From assembly GCF_002878395.1 (NCBI RefSeq), contig NC_061112.1, positions 38,036,562 through 38,100,561 on the forward strand: 64,000 nt of DNA, in the 5' to 3' direction. The position numbers were made by a program, and so were the translations under genes. Positions 22,097 through 31,898 of this stretch are shown piece after piece (within the stretch, counting starts at the first letter, position 1; each line of letters opens with the position of its first letter). The stretch comes from Capsicum annuum (taxonomy: Eukaryota > Streptophyta > Magnoliopsida > Solanales > Solanaceae). Below the pieces are notes generated by a model, which was given only the letters and a program-made list of their open reading frames with translations, ran no database searches and had not been told where the DNA came from.

Positions 22097-23697
22097 TACC
22101 TATATTATAAGAGGGAGTTTTGGTGCCAAAGCAGGAGGTCAACATGCCTGCTTTGGCACCCAAGGGCATTTTTGTCATTTCAGTTTGTTCCATGTTACTT
22201 TATCATTTGTACCCTCTGCTTAAGCTATTGTATAGTTTATGTGCAGTTCACTATGATGGATGAAAATGTCAGTTACAACCTATCCTTATTATATCTTTCT
22301 TTGCCCTTACTTTGTCCAATTGTTACTTTACTGCTTTACATAGTTTTCTGCGAATCTTACTTTATGCCCTTTATGGTAAATTGATTATGCACCACTTTTT
22401 GATTAAATTGTTGCAGAATCTCATTTTATGTAGGCTCTAGGAACGTTTTGGTAATTGAATGTTTGATTTTTTATTTTTGATTGGTTGATATATTTTGTTA
22501 CTGTAGCTATGAATTATATTTTGTTTATTCGAACATTTTATCCTTCCCACAGTACATTATAAATTGTTACTTCCTCTATTTTAAAAATAAGTGATATTTT
22601 TTATATTTCAATTTATTTCTAAATAAAAATGAGTGGAAATTAATGATATTTTTAAAATTTACTCTTATTAAATAAAAAGGGCATAGCCAAAGAACTATTA
22701 AAAAGCTACATTTTTTTGAAAATATTATTCGAAAATGTATTTTGAATGTATTGCCGATGAACCATGTTATCTCTAAAAGAACAAGAATGGAGCCTTACTC
22801 GGCACGAATCCAAATTAGTCGGGCTCCAATGCAGGTACCGGACACTGTGTGGGAAGCGGAAAAAAAAGAGCTGTGGAATAGAAAATGAAACTATTGATTA
22901 CATGCTTCTTAGATGCCTTAATACTCAATTAATCTGAAAATTTTGTTCCATTAGTTAGCGTAACTTAGAAAACATTTTGGATTGATAGAATTTCACTGGG
23001 ACATAAATATTTTTACTTTATCTTACTTTACCTATTTATTAAATAAAATTTAATATTTTTAATAGTAAAATTTAGATTTCAAAAATTGTATGAAAAATAT
23101 TATAAGTTGCAATTCTTTCCATGAATCATAACTTTAAAAAAGTTTTTAAAATATTGCAAAATTCACATAATTTGAGTTTCAAAAAGTAAAGAACGGTGTA
23201 TAAATTGGAGCATATAAATAATTTTGAGATCAAATTGATTTAGTGTGTTTGCAATTAATTAATGAAGTGCTCTCATATAGCCTTTGATTTTTTTTTTAAA
23301 ATAAGATAAGTATGACATTATTAAACAAAAAATCTTGATATCTTATATATTTAGAAATTACGTAAATAGTACGATAAATCACTATACTTAATAACTTAAA
23401 ATATTTTTAAAAAAATTAAAATGTTACGGTTAAACAAAAATTTGGTTTCCTTTTCAAATTTCATCGATGTCATAGAAATTTGGACAGGGGAGTAAATGCA
23501 TTTTAAATAATTTATATATTTTATATTACATTAAGAAAATACTATAAATTACAGTAACTACTACTTAAAATACTTTTAAATTTATTAAATAACAATAAAA
23601 AATTGATTGACTTTTAAAATCTATTTGTGTCATATAAATTAAGATAAAACGAGTAACACATATTGAGCCCGTGCTGGCACGGGTTTCGATATCTTGT
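22097..23697 (+). mobile_element. Helitron-like element, copy 2
   Basis: The left end reads CCTATATTATAAGAGGGAG followed by a strong hairpin: GGTGCCAAAGCAGG (22122-22135) and its exact complement CCTGCTTTGGCACC (22147-22160). The right end has the stem CCCGTGC-TG-GCACGGG (about 23668-23683) then TTTCGATATCTTG, a worn CTRR end near 23697. The frame at 22172-22384 is hydrophobic and has no recognisable homology, so I do not count it as a gene. No Rep or helicase motif. Confidence 0.5.
22784..22868 (+). repeat. SINE-like fragment
   Basis: GCCTTACTCGGCACGAATCC, AGTCGGGCTCCAATGCAGG and TACCGGACACTGTGTGGG-like text ends in GCGGAAAAAAAAG. This GC-rich block in AT-rich DNA looks like the 3' body and A-rich tail of a plant SINE that I recall from several dicots. 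No box A/B could be assigned. Assignment is from memory of the pattern only. Confidence 0.4.
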
Positions 23698-23785
23698 ATT
23701 TGTATAAGAAATAGATTAATATACATTTTCTATACATTTATCATAATTGTTATTTTCACAAAAATATATTGATAATTTTAATTTC

Positions 23786-23881
23786 ATTTACGGTAAGGAC
23801 TACTGGGGTATCTAATTCCATTCACTCCCCTAGCTTTCATCTCTAAGTGTCGGTGTTAGCCCAACAGAGCATTTTTGTCGT
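23786..23881 (-). other. Plastid 16S rRNA fragment in nuclear DNA (NUPT)
   Basis: Plus-strand text ATTTACGGTAAGGACTACTG, GGGGTATCTAATTCCATTCA, CTCCCCTAGCTTTCATCTCT and GGTGTTAGCCCAACAGAGC is the reverse complement of the small-subunit rRNA region around the universal 780-805 primer site. It matches the plastid version, with several changes of the C-to-T or G-to-A kind. About 95 bp are recognisable. It is not a functional rRNA gene. Confidence 0.8.
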
Positions 23882-23884
23882 ACT

Positions 23885-24480
23885 ATATCATCTTTAATTA
23901 ATTATTATAAGTCATTTATGTATTATAAAATAATATTTAATTAAAAAAGATAATGGACATTTATGACATGTCTAATTTAGTTGCTTCAACCGTGATTTCA
24001 CTATATCACCTCTAATTAATTATTATAAGTCATTTATATATTAAAAAATTAATAATATTTAATTAAAAAATAGATATTTATAACATGTCTGCTGCAGCTG
24101 ATTCAATCGTAATTTTACTAAATATCGTTCCTAATTAATTACTATGAGTCATCTAAGTATTAAAAGATTAATAATATTTGATAAAAAGATAAATATACAT
24201 AAGATGATAAATTAACTCTTGATGTTTTAAAATAAGTTGACGTACTTCAACCGTGATTTTTACTATATCACCCTAATTAATTATTATAAGTCATTTATAT
24301 ATTAAAAAATTAATAATATTTAATTAAAAATGAAAAACAGACATTTAGAATATGTCTGCTTCAGCTTCTTCAATCGTAATTTTACTAAATATCACTCGTA
24401 ATTGATTATTATGAGTCAGCTAAGTATTAAAAATTTAACAACATTTAATAAAATAATAGAATAGATATAAAATAATAAAT
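23885..24480 (+). repeat. Degenerate ~120-140-bp tandem repeats inside Helitron-like DNA
   Basis: The words CTAATTAATTATTATAAGTC, ATTAAAAAATTAATAATATT and CATGTCTGCTGCAGCTG (or close forms) followed by TTCAACCGTGATTTTACTAT recur at about 23895, 24012, 24133, 24272 and 24390. The same word order appears once in each half of 26740-27170. They look like interior repeats of the Helitron-like family. Confidence 0.5.
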
Positions 24481-25085
24481 TAACTCTTGATATTTTAAAT
24501 TAAGTTGACGTATTATATGAGGCCCACTTAATTTTTTTTTACAAATATATTTTATAGTAATTTTGCTATATCACTTCCAATTTGTCGTTGTAAGTCATTT
24601 AAGACATGTCTACTTTGCTTCTTTGATCATGACTTTACTATATCACCCCTAATTAGTTATTATGGTCATATAATCATTATATCAGTTAAATTGATATTTG
24701 TGATTCATTACCTCACTTATAAAGAATGATAAGCATGCAACAGCTCGACATGTTTGCTTGTGTTGCTACTTAGCTATTTTCTTTTATATTTGTTTATTTT
24801 ACTTTCCATTTTAATCTATTATATATTTGAAAATTACGTAAAAGTATTATAAATCATAATAATTAACAACTTAAAATAATTAAAAAGTCGTAAAAAAATT
24901 TTGGTTGGCTCTCTAAATTTTATTACTATTAGAAATTAGGACAGAAGAAAAAGTCCTATAAATCACAATAATTAATAACTTAAAATATTTTTAAAATATG
25001 TAAAAAATTTAGTTAACTCTCGAAAATTGTATTAATACTACATAAATTGAGACGAGGGTATATATAACATATATTATTTAAAAAA

Positions 25086-25130
25086 CTAGTAGTGTAACGT
25101 GCATTGCACGTGTGTTTCATGTCGAACCAT
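25086..25130 (-). mobile_element. Helitron-like 3' terminus, reverse orientation
   Basis: On the minus strand: CACGTGCAATGCACGT hairpin, TACACTACTAG, then T. CTAG at 25086-25089 on the plus strand with a hairpin 10-12 bases inside fits a Helitron 3' end, so the element would extend rightwards. Its 5' end was not found. It is a different family from the GGGCCCGTGC type. Confidence 0.5.
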
Positions 25131-25333
25131 CAATCGATATAAAATATATAAAAGAAAAATAATTTATTAAAAAATAGCAATTGATTTTAAAAATCGAAGA
25201 AAGACAACTTTATGCATCCAAGTATACGTGAAGTATCGGTATCTTGATCGTTTCCTACGACATGGACTATTAGCACATACGTGAAATATCAGTATCTTGA
25301 TCGTCTACTACGACATGAACTATCACATAACAG

Positions 25334-25334
<1 letters not shown>

Positions 25335-25386
<52 letters not shown>

Positions 25387-25390
25387 GTCT
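25335..25390. repeat. TA microsatellite
   Basis: An almost perfect (TA)n run of about 50 bp, closing with ATATGTATATATGT. Such runs extrude hairpins and vary in length. Confidence 0.95.
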
Positions 25391-26427
25391 ATAGTAATAG
25401 ATAGGAAACTACAACAAAACAATATGATTAAACATAGTCTTTAAATAAAAATTCATCAAAGTCTGACCAAACACTCATCCATCGCCTGTAAACTACAACA
25501 AAATAATATGATAATCGAGATATTAGAACGATATGATTAAACTCCAACCTTTGCAGTAAAAATTTTTCAAAGATTGACTAACCATTCATTTACCACCTGT
25601 ATTAAGTAGAATTATAACAGATAATTCCATTATAAAAACTACGATAATCAAGATAAAACAATACGATTAAACCTAACCTTGATAAAAAAAAAATCTTCAA
25701 AGTCCGACCAAACTTCTATTTACAATATAGACTTGAATAGAATAGAAACTATAACAAAATAATATGACAATTGAGATATTAAAATCATTAAATCTAACCT
25801 TTTGTGATTATTAGACGCCTCATTCAAAGCTCATAAAAAAAGTAGTTATAAGAATATCTCTTCCACCAAGATTATTTAAATAGAATGTAGTTTATATAAG
25901 GTAATATTTTAAGTGATTTAGAAGTGTAAAATATTAGTACTTCTTACGTAACTAAAAAAGGATAGATTTAATAATAATAAATTTCATTAATTTATAGTTC
26001 ACTTTTATTTATCATATCACTGTAAAATATTGATAAGGTATTTTTTTTTTTTTTTTTGCAATTTAAATTGGAATACACATTTGAAATGACACTCTTATAT
26101 TTAAAAGAATTCAAAAGTGGCTAAAGTTTTTATTTTTTCTAAAGTTAGTTTTTCTTAGAAATTTAATTATTACATAAATCAAAAAAGGAAGGATTTATTG
26201 TATAAAATTTAGTTAATTTAAAAGTTTTAAATATAACCAAAAATATAGAAAAGATGATTTTATCTATTGTAGAGTCTTTTAATAAAGAGCAAAAAGTTTG
26301 AATCACTTTTCTAAGGGTCTTCATACTTTTAATATATTATAGATTACATAAAAATATTATAAATTACAATAACATAACTAAAAATGTTCTTAACATTGGG
26401 CCTGTGCTAATAGTGGCCATACACCCT
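25391..26427. other. AT-rich stretch without genes
   Basis: It contains three diverged copies of a segment of about 120-140 bp (near 25440, 25530 and 25670; each with AAC(A/T)AAA(A)TA(A)TATGA and AAAGTCTGACCAAAC-like text), so it is itself a tandem repeat block. A run of 17 T lies near 26041-26057. No coding sequence is seen. Confidence 0.45.
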
Positions 26428-27348
26428 CTAGTATATATAAGAGGGAGTTTCAAGCTGAAGCAGGCAGCATGTCAACATGCCTGCTTGTGCTGCTTGCTTC
26501 TGCTGCTTCAACCCTGATTTTACCATATCACTCCTAATTATTACTTATATATAAGAGAGGGTTTCATGCTGAAGTAGGCAACAGGTCGACATGCTTGCTT
26601 CAGCTGCTTCAACCGTGGTTTTACTGTATCACTCCTAATTATTACTTATACATGAGAGGGAGTTTCATGCTGAAGCAGGCAACAGGTCGACATGCCTGCT
26701 TGTGCTGTCTGCTTTAGCTGCTTCAATTGTGATTTTACTGTATCACTCCTAATTAATTATTATAAGTCATTTACGTATTAGAAAATCAAAATATTTAATA
26801 TAAACAAGTAAAATAGACATTTCTGACATGTTTGCTTAAGTTACTTCGACGGTAGTTTTACTATATCACTTCTAATTAATTACTATAAGTCATCTAAGTA
26901 TTAAAAAATTAATAATATTTAATAAAAAAGGTAAAATAGACATAAAATGGTAAATTAAATATGATGTTTTAAATTAACTTGAGGACCTATATGAGACCTA
27001 CTTAGATTTTTTTTTTTCACAAGTATTTTTTTATAGTAATTCTGCTATATCACTTCTAATTAGTTATTATACGTCATTTAACACATGTCTGCTTCACAAC
27101 TTCAATCGTGATTTTACTATATCACTCATAATTAATTATTATGGTCATTTAAGCATTAAAAATTAATAATATTTTGTAAAAAAGTAAAATAAACACAAAA
27201 TGATATGTCAACATAAAAGATTTAGTTGACTATCAAAATTATATTAGCGCATGTATATTGGGATGGGACAAAGAAAGACATAAAGTAACATATATTATTT
27301 GAAAATGAGATAAATGTATTGTAAATCACAATAATTATGAACTTAATA

Positions 27349-27398
<50 letters not shown>

Positions 27399-27722
27399 AT
27401 TGATTGTTGAAATTTTATCTGCGGCACATAAATTGGGACGGAGAAAATATTCATATCTTATTAAAAAATTATGTAAAAAACATTATAAATTACATAATTT
27501 ATAACTTACAAAATTTAAAAGATATAAAATATTTGTCCGACTTTCGAAATTATATCAATTTTCACTTAAATTAGATAGAAGAAAATATATTATAAATCAC
27601 AATAATTAAAAATATAAATTATTTTAATGATTGATTGTCTAAATTCTATTTGTGTCACATAAATTGAGATTAAAAATAATATATATTGGGCCGATGCTAG
27701 CACGCCCGTCGACATCTTCTAA
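26428..27722 (+). mobile_element. Helitron-like element, copy 3, with triplicated 5' end
   Basis: A terminus CTAG at 26428-26431 closes a previous copy; the next bases TATATATAAGAGGGAGTTTC begin this one. 5' units start near 26432, 26549 and 26649, each with a GAAGCAGGCA...TGCCTGCTT-type hairpin. The interior has a (TA)n run at 27352-27393. The right end is TTGGGCCGATGCTAGCACGCCC (worn hairpin) then GTCGACATCTTCTAA at 27722, a CTRR-type end. Length is about 1.3 kb. No coding sequence for Rep/helicase. Confidence 0.5.
27352..27393. repeat. TA microsatellite
   Basis: A pure (TA)n run of about 42 bp inside the Helitron-like element. Confidence 0.95.
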
Positions 27723-28432
27723 GAAAAATATAACAACACTAACTTTTTTTTATATATAGGACAAATAATTTATTGGATAACTACACAGCTTAGAAAATAT
27801 AGACTCCTAATTATCCTATTTAGCCTAAGTTTTAATTAATTACAATCCATAGAACCCTCTTGCTTGGGGCTTTGAGCTAAAAGTGACAAAAGAGTTTGAA
27901 AATGAGGTGTAGGTGACTCTGGAGGTGACAATTAATTTTTATTGTGGATTAAGAAAGTTGAAAAATTTAAAAATAACCCACAAGTTTTTAAATTTATACT
28001 TTGATCCAAATGTTAGTTAATATAACGGGAAACTAAGGAAAAAAAGCACGTTTCTCTCTCTTCTCGTCCGTTGTTATTTTCTTTCTCTTTGAGGTTTTTG
28101 TTGTTCATTATTGCTACTGCTTTATTCATCATCTTCTGCTTCATTATCATTATCTTCTACTTTATTATCATGATCATGTTCTTCTTATCAGCCATTATTG
28201 TTGTTTTTACCACTATTGCTGCTACTTTACTTGACCAATTTTTTAGGTGAAATTTTATTTCGTACATCACTTTGCACTTTGGCGTTACTTCATAGGTGAC
28301 TTTGGTAAGTAAAATTATGATTTTTAGTTGAATTTGTCATCTGGGTACACTACTACTGTTGTTTATTCAATAATGGATAGAACCCGTTCATGAATACAGC
28401 ATAAGAGCCCATAATTTAAACAGATAACTCAG
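27723..28432. other. Non-coding stretch, possible upstream part of a Ulp1-type relic
   Basis: No frame over 60 codons. It has pyrimidine-rich runs (CTCTCTCTTCTCGTCC; TTCATCATCTTCTGCTTC) of the kind seen near the starts of the DUF1985/Ulp1-type relics at 44290-44560 and 51170-51260. A simple link to those genes is inference. Confidence 0.3.
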
Positions 28433-28675
28433 CCTGTTGCAACAGATACATATTATGTTGCAACAGAAGACTCATATGTTGGATTCATGTTTATGGTTCT
28501 TTAGTACCCATAACATGAATCAAACAGATGGTTAATCTGTTGCAACAGACATGTTATCTGTTGCAACAGATAATTATTCTGTTGCAACAGAATATTTATC
28601 TATTGTAATAGACTATTTATCTGGTGCAACAGATCTTTATTCTGTTGCAACAAATGAGTAATCTATTTGGAACAA
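28433..28675. repeat. 21-bp-period array of the palindrome TCTGTTGCAACAGA
   Basis: Copies of the 14-bp palindrome start at 28515, 28536, 28557, 28578, 28599, 28620, 28641 and 28662, exactly 21 bp apart; 28536, 28557 and 28578 are perfect and the others carry 1-6 changes. Three more (28433, 28454, 28475) share the 21-bp step but lie 40 bp before the main register. The 7-bp linkers are AT-rich and not conserved. One plus-strand frame is open through most of it (SVATDML, SVATDNY, SVATEYL) because 21 bp is seven codons. Function unknown. Confidence 0.9.
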
Positions 28676-28904
28676 CACAATACAACTCCTGCTACAAACC
28701 CAACAGATAACCCATATGTTTCAACTCACCCATATGTTTCAACTCTTGCTATTGATACTAGATTCAAATTATATCTTAATCATTGACATGTTTGTTGAGA
28801 AGAAGAGATAGACAGAATAAAAAATAAATAAGAATTAAAACGTCAAAGTCGATCAAACATAAATTTTTTAATAAACAAAAACAAATAAAAATACATAGGC
28901 TAAA

Positions 28905-28999
28905 AAAATAATTTTCCTTCACGAGGTAGGGGTTAAGGTCTGGGGATACACCACCCTCCCCAGATCCCACTTGTGGGATTATACTAGGTATGTTGTAGT
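28905..28999 (+). repeat. TS/SolS-type SINE fragment
   Basis: GAGGTAGGGGTTAAGGTCTG, CACCCTCCCCAGATCCCACT, TGTGGGATTATACTAGGTAT and GTTGTAGTTTT match the 3' body and GTTGT tail of the Solanaceae TS/SolS SINE, also present at 43517. The tRNA-like head is missing. Confidence 0.65.
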
Positions 29000-29304
29000 T
29001 TTTATTTTCGTATTTTTATTTGATCAACTTTAATAATTTACTAAGTGCTTAATTAATATGATCTAATAGAGAGGTCTATACTTGAGTATTAATGTATGCA
29101 TTGGGTCAAGTTTTAAGTTTCAACTCTTGCTATTGCTACTGGATTCAAATTATTCCTTAATCATCGACATATTCTTTGAGAAGAAGAAATAGACAGAATG
29201 AAAAATAAATAAGAATTAAAATGTCAAATTTGATCAAAAATAATTTTTTATTAAACAAAAACAAATAAAAATACATAGGATAAAAGAAAAAACAATCTAA
29301 TTAT

Positions 29305-29488
29305 TATTATCATCATTATCGTCAGCTGACCAATCTTTAACCGGTATCAACAGTGCCCTTCTCATCCTCTGGATCTCCCGGAGCATCCTGACTCTCATTG
29401 CAGACAACTCCCATCAAAGGTCATGAACCTGAGTTTGAAGCTCCTAAATGGTGTCTTGTAAAATAGGTTCCACACTGGATCGACCATA
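29305..29488 (-). pseudogene. Broken small exon, Leu/Arg-rich, copy 1
   Basis: The minus strand opens MVDPVWN at 29488, shifts by one, then reads ILQDTI, ELQTQVHDL, WELSAMRVRMLREIQRMRRA, LLIPVKDWSADDND with two stops. It is the same small protein as 30850-31010: position by position both show M-DP, IL-D, the EL/Q/H-L-WEL pattern, MR-R, RRALL and a closing DD-N. A coiled coil is plausible. I do not recognise the family. Confidence 0.4.
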
Positions 29489-29939
29489 TCTAGAACACGA
29501 ATGAATTGACACAAAAATGTTAAAACAAAAGTTAAAAAATGAATCCGAATGTAATACAATGTACACTATCAATTGGGTATATTTACACAAAAAACAAGAA
29601 ACAAATTTACCTAAGTCAGGGAAGAGAAAGTGGTTGAAGGTGTAATATGAAAGACAAGATGCAAAAAATAAATTTAGTACAATGAACGGTAAGGAAAGAC
29701 CTATTTATAGAGGATTGAATTTGAATTAGTTAGGCAAAAAGGTGTGACTGTTCACCCTCATTTATTAATTACATATAAACGGGTGACTTTTTGATCACTT
29801 TGAAAAGTTATGACTTAATTAAATGAAGTTGCTGACTGAATTTTTGATTATTGTGATAAGTCATGACTTTTCAGCTTATTATTAGTAATTAGTTCTTTTC
29901 AGTAACCGTTTTTATTGAGTTGTGACAATAAATTCTATA

Positions 29940-30040
29940 TCTGTTGCATCAGATAACACATCTGCGACAACAGATATACCATCTGTTGCAACAAATCGAC
30001 AACCTGTTGCATCAAATAATCTATTTATTGCAACACATAG
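29940..30040. repeat. 21-bp-period palindrome array, second block
   Basis: Five units start at 29940, 29961, 29982, 30003 and 30024, exactly 21 bp apart, all variants of TCTGTTGCAACAGA (for example TCTGTTGCATCAGA and TCTGCGACAACAGA). None is perfect. Confidence 0.85.
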
Positions 30041-30546
30041 TCTATCTTTTTTAATAATCACCATATCATTAATCTAATTTTTTTATTATATAAATTTAAA
30101 AACAAAAATGGTGAAAAGTCACTACTTGTCACCTATTTTATATTAACATCAATTATTCAAATTAAATAACTATTTTTTTATGATTATAAATTATGTTTAT
30201 CATTTATTTTTGTATTGTTTTCTATGAAATAAAATGACTTAATTAAATCAAGTTGGTGAGTTTTTACAAAAAGTCATGACTGTTAACCTTTTTTAACAAT
30301 CATCATATACCTTAATCCAATGTTGTGACTTTTTTTATTATATTATAAATAAATAATTTAAAAAAAAATGGTGAAAAGTCATGATCAGTTATTAAAATTA
30401 AATAACCGTTCTTTTATGGTTATAAATTGTGTTTATCATTTATTTTCTTATTATTTATTTACGAGCCATTTTTTATATTAAATAATCAAAAATTCATGAC
30501 GTTCACCCTCAATTACAACAATAACCTTTTTTTTTATTAATAACAA

Positions 30547-30625
30547 CATGTTGCAACATATAATCCATCTATTACAACAGATTAACTATCTGTTGCAACA
30601 TATGGTTCATCCGTTGCCACAAACG
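30547..30625. repeat. 21-bp-period palindrome array, third block
   Basis: Four units start at 30547, 30568, 30589 and 30610 (CATGTTGCAACATA, TCTATTACAACAGA, TCTGTTGCAACATA, TCCGTTGCCACAAA). The step is again exactly 21 bp. Confidence 0.85.
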
Positions 30626-30825
30626 CTCAATCCCTACCTCCAACAATTGACATATTGAGAATAAGGAATAGATAGAATGAAAAGTAAATATTAAATAAGA
30701 ATCATAAATCCAAAGTCAACCAAGCTTAGATTTTTAAATCCATTATATATACATATATACTATAGATAAAAATACCCTTGGGTAGATCCAATATAATAAA
30801 AGAAACAATATAACCTAATTACTAT

Positions 30826-30853
30826 TATTATTATTATTATTATTATTATTATC
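30826..30853. repeat. ATT trinucleotide run
   Basis: About nine TTA/ATT repeats. On the minus strand they would encode a poly-Asn end to the small exon at 30850-31010 (NDNNNNN). Confidence 0.9.
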
Positions 30854-31010
30854 ATTATTGTCAATTGGCCCATCGTCATCCGACAGCAGCAGGGCCCTCC
30901 TCAGTCTTGCTCTTATGTCTCCTAACTCCCACCGGAGTTAATGAATCTGCCTTTCAAGTTTCCGCAAGGAGTCGTGCAAAATCACCTTGTCCAAATCTGG
31001 ATCAGCCATA
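30850..31010 (-). pseudogene. Small exon, Leu/Arg-rich, copy 2
   Basis: From an ATG at 31010 the minus strand reads MADPDLDKVILHDSLRKLE, RQIH, one stop, LRWELGDIRARLRRALLL, SDDDGPIDNND. Only one stop breaks it. It shares the order of motifs with copy 1 and the flanking text (a segment with GACATAT...GAGAA(G)AAG...ATAGACAGAATGAAAA), so the unit of about 1.5 kb was duplicated in tandem. Function unknown. Confidence 0.45.
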
Positions 31011-31179
31011 TCTAGAAGTGAAGTTATGTATAAATACATCCCTTAATTAAATAAAACTGGTGACTTTTTGAATATGTAAATTAAAAAAATTGATCTAAAT
31101 ACAACATTTTATCTTTTATTGTATTTCAGAAAGAAAACAAAATTACTTTAAAATAAATCTAACAAATGGGTGATCAGTT

Positions 31180-31898
31180 GCAAAATATATTATATCTGTT
31201 TAAAAATTAACAATATATTGACAATCTGTTACAATAGATGAATATATTTGTCTGATTTTTCCAACAGATAAGTTATATGTAGCAATAGATTTATCATCTG
31301 TCGTAACAGATGTCTATAATTGTTTGATAATTTTAACAGATGTGTCATCTGTTGAACAGGTTAGTCATCTGTTTATTCAAATCAAGCCATAGATGGGTTA
31401 GGAAGAATAAGGTGCATGCAGATGGATAGATCCACTTTCATGTATGGGAGTAATGTATTACTGATAAGGTCATCGGGACAACACACATAAAGTACAATGA
31501 TTTTATGAATGCAATTTTTAATCGATTAGGCATTGATTATTCAAACAAGATCTTGTATTATATAATTTAGTTTGATAGGTTCGAATTAATGAGGTCAAGG
31601 GGCCCATAAAGATGGTATCGATACCCTGTTATGAATTAATGATGGTTGTTGCTCATGTTTATGCGTGTCAAGTTTTGAAAAAGGGATCAATATTTGGTAT
31701 AATTGTAGAGATCCAATAGCGATTAGACTTAACTTTAAGTATGCACTGGACTCTGAGAAGGCCTTCGAAGAATCACATTACATCAAACAAGAACGAAATA
31801 CCAATAGAAATTCCCCTCGTCCAAATTTATATGGAAGGGTTGTTCGAGAAAATAATTATATGCCAGAAAGAGCCGTAGGAGAATAATTACGAGGGAAA
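31180..31898. other. Palindrome-bearing stretch and unrecognised broken frame
   Basis: 31225-31370 has further diverged copies of TCTGTTGCAACAGA (TCTGTTACAATAGA at 31225; TATGTAGCAATAGA at 31276 and TCTGTCGTAACAGA at 31297, 21 bp apart). 31665-31886 is an open frame of 73 codons (YNCRDPIAIRLNFKYALDSE) that looks like a coding remnant, but I cannot name it. It is truncated at 31899 by the LTR. Confidence 0.35.

Noticed and set aside
22172..22384. 70-codon hydrophobic frame in the Helitron-like element
   Set aside because: No conserved motif and low-complexity AT-rich context; no Rep or helicase signature.
23786..23881. A genuine rRNA gene
   Set aside because: Only about 95 bp are present and they are mutated; it is a relic of plastid DNA.
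28433..28675. 21-bp repeats as a CRISPR array
   Set aside because: Repeats are palindromic 14-mers with 7-bp linkers, not direct repeats of 25-40 bp with unique spacers, and the context is a plant genome.
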